DNA from: Thermogutta terrifontis
GTDB lineage: Bacteria > Planctomycetota > Planctomycetia > Pirellulales > Thermoguttaceae
Reading direction: 5' to 3'
Assembly (NCBI RefSeq): GCF_002277955.1
Contig: NZ_CP018477.1
Span: forward strand, 496,001 to 560,000
Length of the DNA stretch: 64,000 nucleotides
Part shown: positions 45,064 to 55,161 of the stretch, piece by piece
Position numbering within the stretch: position 1 is the first letter of the stretch
Layout: every line of letters begins with the position of its first letter
Notes under the pieces: model-generated
Seen by the model: the letters and a program-made list of their open reading frames with translations, nothing else
What the model was told of the DNA's origin: nothing
Databases searched by the model: none
Position numbers and translations under genes: made by a program

Positions 45064-48000
45064 ATGCCACCTATGTCGCGGAAAAACGGACTGCTTTGCC
45101 ACGATGGTCGTCGGTTGGGAGCCTCTCGCAAACATCGCAGGTTGACGGTGGAACGACTGGAGGAGCGCCAGCTCCTCAGCAGCGTCGGCTTTAGCTGGGA
45201 AACTCCGCTCGGGTACGACGACGCCGGGGCCATGTCGGGCAACATCGTGCCAGGAACACTGAGTCTGATTCCCGCTCCTGATTTGACTCTGCCCGCCACG
45301 ATCAACCCTTATCATCCGCCGCAGGAAGTTGAGGCCTGGATTGATGGCAGTACGGTGCGCTATCGCGCTAACGTGGGAGGCGTGTGGCAGGAAGGCTCCA
45401 CTTCCTATGATTCCGATCAGGTGATTGTGGATGTGTTAAGCGAAGATGGGGTGGTCGCCTGGACGGTGGGCACCGCCCTGCCCAACGGCCAGATCGTGGC
45501 ACGCAAAGTGGGCGTGGCGATCTACGACACCAATCAGGGGGCCTGGAAGACGGCGGAAAGCCCGAATCTGGGCGTGCTCGCGGTTACTCAGTTGGATACC
45601 AAGGATGGCATTGTCGCCTGGACGATCGGTTATCCCACCACGAATGGTTACGTCCCGCGGGAAGTGGGCGCCGCGGTATACGATTCCGATCCGGCCAGTG
45701 GCGGGTGGAAGTTCTTCCAGACAAATACCTCGGGCGGGACCCGAACGATCGAGGAACTTCTCCTTAATGATGGCAGCGTGGGCTGGGCCATCGGTGATCC
45801 CACCGCCGGCTCACCGACGCCCGTTCGGTCGGTGGGGATGGCCACCTACGATTTCGTCAATCATGAATGGGCCCGATTTCAGGTCAACGCCAGGGCAAGC
45901 GAGCGCTTCATCAACGTGACCAACGGGGGCGGAGCCATGTTCTGGGCGATAACCCGGGACGGTAGCGCCAACGCCGGGGCGCCTCAGAACTTCGGCGTCG
46001 CTGTCTACGACGAAGCCCGTCACCAGTGGAAGTCCAACCGAACCAGCTACGACGGAAGCTATGTGCTCGGCGATTTCGCCGTGGGAGACGGGGTGGCCGC
46101 CTGGACGCTGACGCAGGACGGCGTCAAGGTGGGAATCGGTATGGGGGCCTGGGATTCTCGGGCAGGGGGTGTGGTCTTCCGCAGAATTCCCCTCGCCTCG
46201 CATCAGGAAGTCGATCGGCTGGTTGTTGGGGGACAGATCGTCGCGTGGGTGGCACGCGACCGAGCCAACGCCAACAATCAGCAGATTTTCCTGGCCACCT
46301 ACGATGCAGGTCAATCGCTGTGGAAAACGTGGAGCGGCTCAGCGGGCAACAATCAGCAAATTGGGGATCTTCAGGTGGATGGTTGGGCGGCCTGGACCGT
46401 TCGCCGTCAGGACAACTCCGGCCAGTGGGTGGATCGCTCGGCGGTCGTCGCCGTTTATGATCCTGGTCGGGGTGTGTGGAAAACGTTCCAGTCGCCCGAG
46501 GCCACCAATCGCTCTGTGATCAACCTCGGCCTCAGCCAATCCATAGCGGCGTGGAAGATCGGTTACGCGGACAGCTCGGGCGGGAACTATGTGCCCCGCA
46601 ACGTTGGGGCAGTGAGTTACGATTACCTGACCGGTCAGTTCAATTACTATCTCACCAGTTACGACACGGGTACCTTCATCGAGTACACGGCCGTGGGTGA
46701 CGGTGTGGCGGCGTGGTCCACGGGGAGCAACGTGACGGTGTTGGTCTACGATCCGGTCGCGCAGAGTTTCAAAACAGCCAGCACCGCCCATGGGAACAAT
46801 GTGCGGATCCGCAACCTGACCACCCAGGGCCGACTTGTTGCCTGGACCGTGGCGTATCCCAGCGGATATGACGACTCTTTTATTCCACGGGATGTGGAAT
46901 TCGCAGCCTACGACACGCAAATTCAATCCTGGGTGCTAGGCGGGGAGAGCTATCCCACGGCGCAGGTGACGGACCTCTATATCGAGCATCAGTTTGTCAA
47001 GTACGCAGTCAATGGCACAGGATACAGTCGCGCATACGACGCCTGGACGAGTAGCTGGAGCACAGGGAATCCTGTTGCGGTTTCAACCTTCTTGGCAGCT
47101 CCCACGGTTGTCCCTGTCAACCGCGGGATCACGGTTCTCGACTGGTCCATGGGTGCTACGGACGGCTTCATCGACTTTGGGGATGGCTGGAAGTCAGACA
47201 GCCGGTTGACCACGCACGCCTATCGCGATACCGGGGTATATACCCTCTCTCAGCAGGTGTTTGGTCCCGGCGGTAGCGACACGTCGCTTGCCGTGATCGC
47301 AGTTGTCCCAGCCCGAACTCCAACCGATCTCGGCACCATCAGCAGCACCATTTTGCCTGCTCAATCGCCCATTAACGGCGCGCTGTGGTACAGTTTCCAG
47401 GTGGCTGCCGACGGAGCGTTCACCGCGAACGTGACTGGCGCTGGGGTCTCCAGCAACACAGCCATGGCCTTGTGCACCTCAACCGGCCAGCTTTATTCTC
47501 TGGTCGGGACGGGCACGACGTCGCTGGCCATTCCGTCCGTGACAGCCGGAACGACCTACTACCTGATGATCTCCGGACTGGCGGGCCCGGTGAATGTGGC
47601 GCTGGACAATCCTCCCACGCTGTCGCTCGACGATCGAGTGGTCACTGTTCGCGGGACACCGGGCGACGACACGGCTTACCTTGGTTATTTCGGGGCGCCG
47701 GCTGCTCTGATCAACGGCGTGTTCATGAGTTTCGAGCCAGGTACGACGGGAGTCATTTTCGATGGTGGGGCTGGGCGGGACACCGTCGGAATCTATGGCA
47801 CGGATGGAGACGAGCATGCGGTTCTCGGCCTTTTCGAGGACAACAGCCCCGGTGCTGACGTGATGGGCTTGGGCTTCCAGCTTTCCGCGAGAAATTCGGA
47901 GGATATTACGTTCGTGGGAGGCGGGGGCCAGGACGTGGCGGAATTGAGCGATACGCCGGGGGCGGATCTCTTCACTGCCGAGCCTGGCCTGGCCGTTATG

Positions 48001-49125
48001 ACAGGAAGCGGCCTCCGCTTTGCCGCGGAAAACGTTCCCATTGTGCATGGTTACAGCCGGCGGGGCGGCAACGATGAGTCGCGATTGACGGGCACAGCGG
48101 AAAAGGACCAGGGGGTCGTGACCCCGCAGTGGACGTGGCTGAGGAGTATCGACAACAGTTACTTTGCCCGGGCCAAGGGGTTCAAGCAGGTGACCATCAA
48201 TGGTGGCGATGGGGCCGACAGCGTAGACTTCCGCGACTCGTCCGGGAAAGACGTCCTGGCGGTCTCTCCGGGGATAGCGCGGATGTCGTACCCCAGCGTT
48301 TCTGTCATTGCCAACGGTTTTGAGCAGGTCCAGGGAAACTTCAGCGGCAACAGTCAAGACGAGGCTTATCTCTTCGGAACGTCAGGCAATGACACTCTGA
48401 CGGCCGAGCCATTCAAGGCAACTCTCCAGGCTGGCGAACTTCAAGCCGTGATCAGCGGTGCTTCGCAAATTGTGGTGGCTTCGATGGGCGGCCAGGACAG
48501 TGCGACCCTCTTGGATTCAACTGGGGATGATACGCTTTTGGCGCGGCCTCGCGACGTCACCTTAACGGGAACCGGCTACCTCCTTCGCGTGCTGGGCTAC
48601 AAGAACGTCGCGGCGCATGCCGCGCGGGGCGGAACGGATGTCGCCCATCTGTACGACTCCACTGCTGATGACCTGTTCGTCGGCCAGCCGGGAGAAGCTG
48701 TGCTGCAGGGGCCGGGCTACTCCAACACAGTTCGGGCGTTCGACTACGTGCATGCCTACTCGATCACTGGGGGACGCGACGTTGCCCAGCTCTACGGTTC
48801 CTCCGGTGACGACGAGTTCGTTTCCTGGCCGGAATGGACCCGGCTCTCCGGACCGGGGTACTTCATCCGCGTCAAGATGTTTGAGGAGGTGACGGTGGAC
48901 GGTGGCGGGGGCAACGACACGGCAGTGGTGAATGATTCGCCAGGGCCTGACGCTCTCGTCGCCACGGGCACCGAATTCCGGCTCTCTGGGAATGGTGCGT
49001 CCATTGCGTACCTCCACAAACTGTTGGGATTCGAGCAAATTCGTGCCCGCTCGCACGGCGGTGCCAACACGAAGTCGGTGGACCCCGCAGCACTGGCTTA
49101 CCTGCTGCTCTCCGGTAAATGGTGA
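45064..49125 (+). CDS. Giant surface protein with tandem repeats and PKD domain
   Basis: The 1353-residue protein has a basic N-terminus with RLEERQLLSS (31-40), the planctomycete variant of the LEPR-XLL export signature. About ten repeats of 45-58 residues follow (about 80-660), each with a DGxxAWTxG ... VGxAxYD ... W core, probably beta-propeller blades. A PKD-like domain (IDFGDGW, about 700) and a PPC-like beta-sandwich come next. The C-terminal 450 residues hold repeats with DSTGDDTLLA-like cores, similar to hemolysin-type (RTX-like) units. It should be on the cell surface. The start could also be 45073. Confidence 0.8.
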   Translation: MPPMSRKNGLLCHDGRRLGASRKHRRLTVERLEERQLLSSVGFSWETPLGYDDAGAMSGNIVPGTLSLIPAPDLTLPATINPYHPPQEVEAWIDGSTVRYRANVGGVWQEGSTSYDSDQVIVDVLSEDGVVAWTVGTALPNGQIVARKVGVAIYDTNQGAWKTAESPNLGVLAVTQLDTKDGIVAWTIGYPTTNGYVPREVGAAVYDSDPASGGWKFFQTNTSGGTRTIEELLLNDGSVGWAIGDPTAGSPTPVRSVGMATYDFVNHEWARFQVNARASERFINVTNGGGAMFWAITRDGSANAGAPQNFGVAVYDEARHQWKSNRTSYDGSYVLGDFAVGDGVAAWTLTQDGVKVGIGMGAWDSRAGGVVFRRIPLASHQEVDRLVVGGQIVAWVARDRANANNQQIFLATYDAGQSLWKTWSGSAGNNQQIGDLQVDGWAAWTVRRQDNSGQWVDRSAVVAVYDPGRGVWKTFQSPEATNRSVINLGLSQSIAAWKIGYADSSGGNYVPRNVGAVSYDYLTGQFNYYLTSYDTGTFIEYTAVGDGVAAWSTGSNVTVLVYDPVAQSFKTASTAHGNNVRIRNLTTQGRLVAWTVAYPSGYDDSFIPRDVEFAAYDTQIQSWVLGGESYPTAQVTDLYIEHQFVKYAVNGTGYSRAYDAWTSSWSTGNPVAVSTFLAAPTVVPVNRGITVLDWSMGATDGFIDFGDGWKSDSRLTTHAYRDTGVYTLSQQVFGPGGSDTSLAVIAVVPARTPTDLGTISSTILPAQSPINGALWYSFQVAADGAFTANVTGAGVSSNTAMALCTSTGQLYSLVGTGTTSLAIPSVTAGTTYYLMISGLAGPVNVALDNPPTLSLDDRVVTVRGTPGDDTAYLGYFGAPAALINGVFMSFEPGTTGVIFDGGAGRDTVGIYGTDGDEHAVLGLFEDNSPGADVMGLGFQLSARNSEDITFVGGGGQDVAELSDTPGADLFTAEPGLAVMTGSGLRFAAENVPIVHGYSRRGGNDESRLTGTAEKDQGVVTPQWTWLRSIDNSYFARAKGFKQVTINGGDGADSVDFRDSSGKDVLAVSPGIARMSYPSVSVIANGFEQVQGNFSGNSQDEAYLFGTSGNDTLTAEPFKATLQAGELQAVISGASQIVVASMGGQDSATLLDSTGDDTLLARPRDVTLTGTGYLLRVLGYKNVAAHAARGGTDVAHLYDSTADDLFVGQPGEAVLQGPGYSNTVRAFDYVHAYSITGGRDVAQLYGSSGDDEFVSWPEWTRLSGPGYFIRVKMFEEVTVDGGGGNDTAVVNDSPGPDALVATGTEFRLSGNGASIAYLHKLLGFEQIRARSHGGANTKSVDPAALAYLLLSGKW

Positions 49126-49208
49126 AAGGCCCAGCCGATCCCCTAATACAACCGGCGATTGGTGGATCGTGACCGGTAGCCGGTCCATTTGATCTGCCTT
49201 CCCTTTGC

Positions 49209-49240
49209 AGGCGGCGAACGAGCGCCGCCTTTTTGTTTTT
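49209..49240 (+). terminator. Intrinsic terminator after the surface-protein gene
   Basis: AGGCGGCG and CGCCGCCT form a perfect 8-bp stem around AACGAG, followed by TTTTTGTTTTT. It lies 84 bases after the stop codon. Confidence 0.85.
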
Positions 49241-49678
49241 CCGCCATTTGACCGCTTGCCCGCGGTGGCGCACTGACTCTGAGAACTTTTCCCCTACCTT
49301 GCCATGCTTCGCCCACTTTCATCGCAAGAGATTGCGGAGAACGGACAGCCACGCCACTGAGGCCGCTGCGACCAGCACGCCCCGCCAAAAAGCGGCTTCG
49401 CCCAGGCAGGTTCCCCCGGGGTAAATCTCGTTCCCGCGCGAACGGGTGGGACCGCGGGCGTCCCCATTGGTAGAGGAAAAGTGGGGAAGGATCGGGGCGA
49501 TCGCGGCGGTCTCGGTAGGGATCTCGTTCTGATCGGCGGCAGAGTTCTGATCTACGACCCGGCCGCGTGCCAGCGGAGAGCAACGCACAAGGGTCCAGGT
49601 GCTTACAAGCGAGGGCCCGCCGGTTTCCCCGAGAATTGCAAGCAAATAGGTGACGCTTTTCCTTAAATATTCCGGTAC

Positions 49679-49684
49679 TATAAT
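49679..49684 (+). promoter_or_regulatory. Possible -10 element for the second DUF1559 gene
   Basis: TATAAT lies about 70 bases before the ATG at 49753. No clear -35 hexamer is found at normal spacing, so this is a weak assignment. Confidence 0.35.
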
Positions 49685-49752
49685 ACATCATTGAACGGTA
49701 CTGAGACTCAATCTCAATAAGTCTCTCAGGATCAAAGAAAGGAGGTCGCGTC

Positions 49753-50784
49753 ATGGCACAACATGCCTTGTGTCGCAACGAGCGGTGTCAGGTTGGGTTG
49801 CGATATGGATTCACTCTTGTAGAGCTCCTGGTGGTCATTGCGATCATCGGGATTTTGATCGCCCTGCTGCTTCCGGCGGTGCAGGCCGCCCGAGAGGCCG
49901 CGAGACGTTCCGCGTGCGTCAACAATTTGAAGCAATTTGGGCTGGCACTTCACAACTTTGAAAACATCAACCGGGTTTTTCCGCCGAGCATTGGAGGGCC
50001 TGTGGGTTCGGGATTGCGGACGGAATGGTCGGCCCAGGCTCTGCTTTTGCCCTATCTGGAACAGGGGAGTCTCTACGCAGGGATCGACTTCACTAAAAAC
50101 TATAACGACGTGTATCTCCCTGATGGAACTCGCCTCAGTGCCCATCGCGTGCCGGTCTATGTCTGTCCCAGCGAAATCCGGGCGGAAGTCCGGCGGGTAA
50201 ATGGAATCGACGCCCATTTTCCGCTGAACTATGGCGTGAACGTGGGAACCTGGTTTGTGTGGGACCCCGTCACACAGCGGGGAGGCGATGGGGCCTTCCA
50301 GCCGTTTAAGGGCACTTCGGTGGCCGAATTTATCGATGGGTTGAGCCAGACAATCGCGGCGGCAGAGGTGAAAGCCTACACTCCCTATTACCGCAACGCG
50401 GCCATCAATCCACCCCCTGCCGTTCCTGCCAATCCCAGTCATGTGTGCGGATTCGGGGGACAGTTCCAAACAGAAAGCGGCCATACCGAGTGGGTTGACG
50501 GGAAGGCCCATCAAGCAGGGGTGACGGCCACTTTTACCCCCAACACGCGTATCCAGTGCGTTGTCAATGGGAAAACCTATGACGTGGATTGGACCAATCA
50601 ACGGGAGGGCGGATCTAACACGGTCCCCACCACCGCCGCTGTGACCGCCCGCAGTTACCATCCCGGCATCGTCAACGTTCTGATGGCGGACGGTTCCGTT
50701 CGGAATGTTGCGGAAACCGTCGATCTGGGTGTCTGGCGGGCGCTAGCAACCCGCAATGGAAGAGAAGTCACCAGCGAATTTTGA
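49753..50784 (+). CDS. DUF1559 pseudopilin-like protein, second copy
   Basis: The ATG follows AAAGGAGGTCGCGTC, a near-perfect ribosome site. The 343-residue protein repeats the family pattern: a leader, [50 protein letters not shown], and a C-terminal [21 protein letters not shown]. It stands alone and lacks the lipoprotein partner found at 19724. It is not a recent duplicate of the copy at 20385, since the two differ strongly outside the N-terminal helix. Confidence 0.93.
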   Translation: MAQHALCRNERCQVGLRYGFTLVELLVVIAIIGILIALLLPAVQAAREAARRSACVNNLKQFGLALHNFENINRVFPPSIGGPVGSGLRTEWSAQALLLPYLEQGSLYAGIDFTKNYNDVYLPDGTRLSAHRVPVYVCPSEIRAEVRRVNGIDAHFPLNYGVNVGTWFVWDPVTQRGGDGAFQPFKGTSVAEFIDGLSQTIAAAEVKAYTPYYRNAAINPPPAVPANPSHVCGFGGQFQTESGHTEWVDGKAHQAGVTATFTPNTRIQCVVNGKTYDVDWTNQREGGSNTVPTTAAVTARSYHPGIVNVLMADGSVRNVAETVDLGVWRALATRNGREVTSEF

Positions 50785-50908
50785 AGCCGAAGATCAGCGC
50801 ATGGTCTTCCGGAGAGCGCATGCTGTCACTGCAGTCACTTCCAGTAAAATCTAATAAGCTCCCTTCCCCATCGCGTACGCCTGATCTTTCGGCTTTGCGC
50901 GATTCCTC

Positions 50909-51205
50909 TTAGCGACGCCACGCCACAACGATTTCATTGTGCAGTGAGCCCGGCGCCAGCCGCATCGCGGCGTGCTGGGCTTTCTGCTTGATGTGGAAGC
51001 TTGGGCAGCGTCCCAGCAGGGTGACGGAATCTCCCTCCACGATGACGCGGAGGTCGGTCACAGAGCGGGCGGTCGCCTCTTCAACCGCCTGGTGGATACG
51101 GGCTGCCAAACGCTCCGCTTCGGCCAGGGATGGGGCGAGCGGGTAGCTCATGAGCCGCTCTTCCCGGAGCACGACATCCTCGTCGTAGGGTGAATAAAAA
51201 GACAT
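50909..51205 (-). CDS. BON-domain-like small protein
   Basis: The start at 51205 has GGAGGGAACC upstream. The 98-residue protein ends with a BON-like alpha/beta unit: AERLAARIHQAVEEATARSVTDLRVIVEGDSVTLLGRCPSFHIKQKAQHAA. BON domains bind phospholipids or potassium in other proteins. There is no signal peptide, so it may be cytoplasmic. A second, shorter BON-like gene follows 120 bases upstream on the same strand. Confidence 0.72.
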   Translation of the reverse strand: MSFYSPYDEDVVLREERLMSYPLAPSLAEAERLAARIHQAVEEATARSVTDLRVIVEGDSVTLLGRCPSFHIKQKAQHAAMRLAPGSLHNEIVVAWRR

Positions 51206-51325
51206 GGTTCCCTCCACGGGCGATGGACCAGCTCCGCATGGGCCATCACCACGCTCTTTTGCGGAGGCCTCCGTGCTCCTCTACCCAATGTGACTTTCAT
51301 TCGATCCCCTTGAAGGGCACGCTCG

Positions 51326-51577
51326 TCAATCGGGATCCACGAAACGGTCTCTCGTCACCTCGATGAGATTGACTAGCTCCACATCGTGGCCCCTCAAGAT
51401 GGATCGAACCGCTTCCTGTGCCAGTTGTTTGTGATAGAAGCTTGAAACCACCCCCCTGAGCACAATCGTATTGTCACGCTCTTCAACATCAATATCGCGG
51501 AGCTCGTAAATCGGACTGTTGCATAAAGCCAACCTTGCGCGCATTTCGAGATCGCCGGAAAGAAGTTGTACGCTCAT
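51326..51577 (-). CDS. BON-domain-like small protein
   Basis: The 83-residue protein, started at ATG 51577, is nearly a single BON-like unit: LEMRARLALCNSPIYELRDIDVEERDNTIVLRGVVSSFYHKQLAQEAVRSILRG. The VEERDNTIVLRGVVSSFYHKQLAQEA core closely parallels the neighbour's VEGDSVTLLGRCPSFHIKQKAQHA, so the two are probably paralogues. No signal peptide is present. The role is unknown. Confidence 0.72.
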   Translation of the reverse strand: MSVQLLSGDLEMRARLALCNSPIYELRDIDVEERDNTIVLRGVVSSFYHKQLAQEAVRSILRGHDVELVNLIEVTRDRFVDPD

Positions 51578-51860
51578 AGCTGCTTCCGTCCTTGGTGCCA
51601 GGAACCACAAAACACTTCTGCCGGCCCGCGCCGGTTAGCTCATGCTGCTGAAACTCGGAGAAGCGGAATCAAGGGGCAAATCAAAGCGGGTCGCGGCCTC
51701 CCGGACCAAACGATGTACTTTTACCGATCATGCGGCCAAATCGGCCCATTGACATTTATACCACAGGACATCCGTGGGTCAAGGCCAGCCCTCGCAACTA
51801 GCGCGTTTTTCTGAACTGTTTCTTCTGCCCAGGCGCGACCTCTTTACAGCCTGCTGAGTA

Positions 51861-52577
51861 TCACATCAGCCATTTGATGGCCACAAAACCGAGGATCGCG
51901 ACAACGGCCAGGGCCAATGCCGCCCAGTCGAAATAGCGTTCGATCAACGACTTGACGCCTGGTCCAAAGAAGTAGAGGCACGCTCCCACCAGAAAGAACC
52001 TCCCAAACCGTCCGATGATCGAACCAACGACCAGCACCCCCAGGGAAACATATTCGTGGAACACGCCAGCCGCAATCGTGAACACTTTGTACGGAATCGG
52101 TGTGAAACCGGCACAGACGATTGCCCAGAAGGCATTCTGTTCGTAGAGTCGTCCGACGTAATCAATATTTTCCTGACTAAAACCTGGGACATATTGCATA
52201 AAAAAACTGCCCACCGCTGCCCATAGGAGCAGCCCAATGGCATATCCCAGAATGCCCCCCAGGACCGAGCCGACACCGCTCACGAGGGCGTAATAGAACG
52301 ATCGCTTCGGCTTGGAGACAGAGAGGGCGATCTGAAGGACATCGGGGGGAACGGGGAAAAACGAGCTTTCTGCTACGGCCAGGAAAAACAGAGCAGGTGT
52401 GCCGTAGGGTGTATCTGCCCAGTGGAGAACCCAATCGTATAGACGGCGAAGGAAATGAGGGCGGCGGACCGGGGGGCGTTTCGCCGGGGTAGGGGCTTTC
52501 TCTGGCCACGATTCCCCGCCATTTGTCCTGACCGTTGGCGATTGTTCCGATTCAGCGAGGATTTTTCTCGGGATCAT
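51861..52577 (-). CDS. YqaA/DedA-like SNARE-associated membrane protein
   Basis: The 238-residue protein has a cytoplasmic basic N-terminus and about five membrane segments. The family marks are ESSFFPVPPDVLQIALSVSKPKRSFYYAL, GSVLGGILGYAIG and AGFTPIPYKVFTIAAGVFHEYVSLGVLVVGSIIGRFGRFFLVGACLYFFG, which place it in the YqaA branch of the DedA/SNARE-associated superfamily. Members help lipid carrier recycling and membrane homeostasis. It is transcribed alone with long spacers. Confidence 0.88.
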   Translation of the reverse strand: MIPRKILAESEQSPTVRTNGGESWPEKAPTPAKRPPVRRPHFLRRLYDWVLHWADTPYGTPALFFLAVAESSFFPVPPDVLQIALSVSKPKRSFYYALVSGVGSVLGGILGYAIGLLLWAAVGSFFMQYVPGFSQENIDYVGRLYEQNAFWAIVCAGFTPIPYKVFTIAAGVFHEYVSLGVLVVGSIIGRFGRFFLVGACLYFFGPGVKSLIERYFDWAALALAVVAILGFVAIKWLM

Positions 52578-52995
52578 AGGATAATGAAGCTACTCTCTCT
52601 ACTTTGGAGGCATGTGGGGGCACAGCTCCATTTTATCCAGCCCCTGTTGATTTTTCGCATCATGGGGCAGCCGCGCTCTTCTGCCGTCGTGGGACTGGCC
52701 CTCTCATTTGTGAAAGCGATTTGCGAAAGGCGATCAAGCGGCGGGTCGGACCCGGAAAAAGTTTCCCCAGGGATAATGCCCGGGCGACCTTTCGGTCATC
52801 CTGGCCTCCAGCTCGGCAGGGTGTCGGCCGGCCCCGGGCAAGATGACGGATGCAAATTGCATGCCATGACCGTGGAAGAGGCAGCACCGGACTCGGGGGC
52901 AGGGGACACCGTGGCAGGCGTCCCTCCAGTGTTGAATGGCCTGGTTCCACCCCGGCCTGGGGCCAGGGGATGAGCTGGCACAATCCGGTTCGGTT
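52578..52995. other. Intergenic region, no recognised gene
   Basis: The 418-base spacer between two minus-strand genes has no convincing frame, repeat or RNA. Many apparent frames exist only because of high GC content. Confidence 0.4.
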
Positions 52996-54018
52996 TCAGC
53001 TCGAAGCTGTCCGCCGGGTTTTTTCGATCCAGCGGGCGAGAAGGTCTTTGGCGGCCCCACTCGCAATGGCTTCTCGTGCACGAACCACTCCTTCCGCGAG
53101 ATGACGTGCAGCGCCCGCCAGGACGAGAGCGGCGGCGGCGTTAGCGACGACACAGTCGGTGATTGGGCCGGGGATCCCTTCCACAACTTCCCTGATTCGT
53201 GTGGCACTTTCCTCTGGACCACTGACCCGGAGCACTTCGACCGATACCTCAGCCAGGCCGAAGTCGGCCGGGGTCCATGAGAATTCCGTGAGCTGTTGCG
53301 TATCCACTAAGGTTCCCGCCGTGGGACCGGAAAGGCTCACCTCGTCGAGGTCGCCGTCTCCATAGACCACCGCGCTGCGGGCCGTGCCCAGGAGTCGTAG
53401 GGCCTCAGCGAGCAGGGGACGAAGGTACGCTCGTCCCACACCCACCAGTTGGTACCGAACCTGCGCGGGATTCGTCAACGGTCCCAGTAGATTGAAAATC
53501 GTGGGATGGCCAAGCTGGCGGCGAACTGCGGCCACATTCTTCATCGCCGGATGTAAAAGCGGGGCGAAGCAGAAGCAGATTCCCAGTTCGGCGAGACATT
53601 CTGCTACCACCGGCAGGGGAGCTTCCACATTGACACCCAATTCGGCAAGCACGTCCGCGGACCCCGTCCGGCTGGTGATGCGACGGTTTCCGTGTTTGGC
53701 GACGGGAACCCCCGCAGCGGCCACTACGATGGCCGCCGCCGTGCTGATGTTGAACGTCCCGGCACCATCACCGCCGGTGCCCACGATGTCCATCACGTTC
53801 GGCCGGTCGGTCGGGACGACAAGCATGTGTTTGCGCATGGCTTGCGCCGCTCCCGCCAACTCTTCCGGGGTTACCCCCTTGGTGTGGAGGGCGATGAGCA
53901 GTCGGGCGACGAGTTCCTGCGGGGCACTTCCTCCCACAATGAAGTCGATGACCTGTTCTGCCTCGCTGATGGTCAGGTCCGCACCACGCTCGACTTTGGC
54001 TACGGCGCTTTCCAGCAT
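52996..54018 (-). CDS. trpD: Anthranilate phosphoribosyltransferase
   Basis: The start at 54018 is six bases from AAGGAG; the ATG at 54024 would be too close. The 340-residue protein has the PRPP-binding GTGGDG (80-85), then NISTAAAIVVAAAGVPVAKHGNR with the family KHGNR motif (108-112), and GSADVLAELG. It transfers phosphoribose to anthranilate in tryptophan synthesis. No other trp gene is adjacent. It is divergent from the nucleoside hydrolase gene. Confidence 0.92.
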   Translation of the reverse strand: MLESAVAKVERGADLTISEAEQVIDFIVGGSAPQELVARLLIALHTKGVTPEELAGAAQAMRKHMLVVPTDRPNVMDIVGTGGDGAGTFNISTAAAIVVAAAGVPVAKHGNRRITSRTGSADVLAELGVNVEAPLPVVAECLAELGICFCFAPLLHPAMKNVAAVRRQLGHPTIFNLLGPLTNPAQVRYQLVGVGRAYLRPLLAEALRLLGTARSAVVYGDGDLDEVSLSGPTAGTLVDTQQLTEFSWTPADFGLAEVSVEVLRVSGPEESATRIREVVEGIPGPITDCVVANAAAALVLAGAARHLAEGVVRAREAIASGAAKDLLARWIEKTRRTASS

Positions 54019-54134
54019 TGACATCTCCTTTGGTCTAATAATGACTCACTCTTGCGAGAGGGGAGAAGGTCCCCTAAAATCGGCCGTTATCCGGCGGGCT
54101 GCCGCGATTTCCCGCACAATCCTGAGGAGGTGCA

Positions 54135-55106
54135 ATGTCCCGGAAGATCATTATCGATTTCGATCCTGGCATCGACGACGCGCTTGCGCTCTGTCTCCTC
54201 CTGTTTGATCCGGAGTGGGAGGTCGTTGCCGTCACAGCCGTCGGCGGAAACGTATCGCCCGCCGTTGCCAACCGGAATGTTCAGGCTCTTATAGCTTACC
54301 TGGACCCGCCGCGTATTCCAAGGATCGGGGTGGCGACAGCCCCGGATGAGGGGTTGCCTGTCGAGGGGCGTTTTGCGAATGCTGTCGATGATCTCCGCGA
54401 TGCAGGGCTGCCTGTTGCCGAGTTGCGGACTCCGCATCCGTCAGAAAAGGTACTCGCGGACGAAGTGCGGGCTGCTCCTCATCAGGTGACCGTGTTGGCT
54501 CTGGGACCGCTCACCAATCTTGCCCGCGCTATGCAAAGAGACCCCGAGTTTCCCAGCCTGGTTCACCGTATCATCATTGCGGGCGGAGCGGTGCAGGTGC
54601 CGGGGAATATCACGCCCGCTGCTGAATTCAATATTTACTGTGACCCGCGCGCAGCGAAGATGGTGTTTGCCTCGCGGGCGCCGAAGACTCTCGTGCCCCT
54701 CGATGTCACCAATCGGCTCAGTTTTTCCCTTTCCCTTTTGAATGACCTGCCGTCGGAAGGGACGAAAATCGGTGCGCTTTTACGGAAAATACTTCCTGCC
54801 AAATTCCGCGCTTACCGTCAGCAATTGGGGCTGGAGACGATTCATCTGCACGACACGATCACCTATCTGGCGGCCTGTCGGCCGGACCTGCTGCGATACG
54901 AAATGCTGGCGGGCGACGTGGAGTCCACTGGCGAAATCACGCGGGGCGCCACGATTTTCGATCGGCGACCTGTGCCCGCGTGGCGAGACAACCGGCTGGA
55001 AGTGGCCTTGGGGATCGATGCGGGGGCAATGCGTCAGGAATTCTTCAAACGATTGCAGCAAGTCGCGGAGGCCGCCGGACCGTTGACTTCCTTAGAAGAC
55101 GAGTGA
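54135..55106 (+). CDS. Inosine-uridine-preferring nucleoside hydrolase
   Basis: The 323-residue protein follows GAGGAGGTGCA. The N-terminal DFDPGIDDALAL (8-19) is the calcium-binding DxDPGxDDxxAL signature of nucleoside hydrolases. Other family marks are VLALGPLTNLARAMQRDPEFP, IIIAGGAVQVPGN and AEFNIYCDPRAAKMVF. It splits ribonucleosides into base and ribose. The 55-base gap to a sugar transporter suggests a salvage unit in which the sugar or nucleoside is taken up. Confidence 0.9.
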   Translation: MSRKIIIDFDPGIDDALALCLLLFDPEWEVVAVTAVGGNVSPAVANRNVQALIAYLDPPRIPRIGVATAPDEGLPVEGRFANAVDDLRDAGLPVAELRTPHPSEKVLADEVRAAPHQVTVLALGPLTNLARAMQRDPEFPSLVHRIIIAGGAVQVPGNITPAAEFNIYCDPRAAKMVFASRAPKTLVPLDVTNRLSFSLSLLNDLPSEGTKIGALLRKILPAKFRAYRQQLGLETIHLHDTITYLAACRPDLLRYEMLAGDVESTGEITRGATIFDRRPVPAWRDNRLEVALGIDAGAMRQEFFKRLQQVAEAAGPLTSLEDE

Positions 55107-55161
55107 CCGCCTGCTGGCAAACGGTCAAGCTCCGGTTTCAGCTTCCTGGGAGGATCGCGCG

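Larger units (their letters stand above)
49126..49752. other. Intergenic region with terminator and promoter elements
   Basis: The 627-base spacer contains a strong intrinsic terminator (49209-49240) for the surface-protein gene and a TATAAT box at 49679-49684. A minus-strand frame at 49319-49645 with a hydrophobic C-terminus is not called because start and codon context are weak. Confidence 0.5.

Noticed and set aside
49319-49645. Minus-strand frame with a hydrophobic C-terminal segment
   Set aside because: It starts at a TTG without a good ribosome site, the N-terminal part looks random, and it lies in the promoter and leader zone of the DUF1559 gene. The hydrophobic tail is suggestive but not enough.
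52734-53222. Minus-strand frame upstream-overlapping trpD
   Set aside because: Overlaps the trpD coding end in another frame and has no recognisable features.
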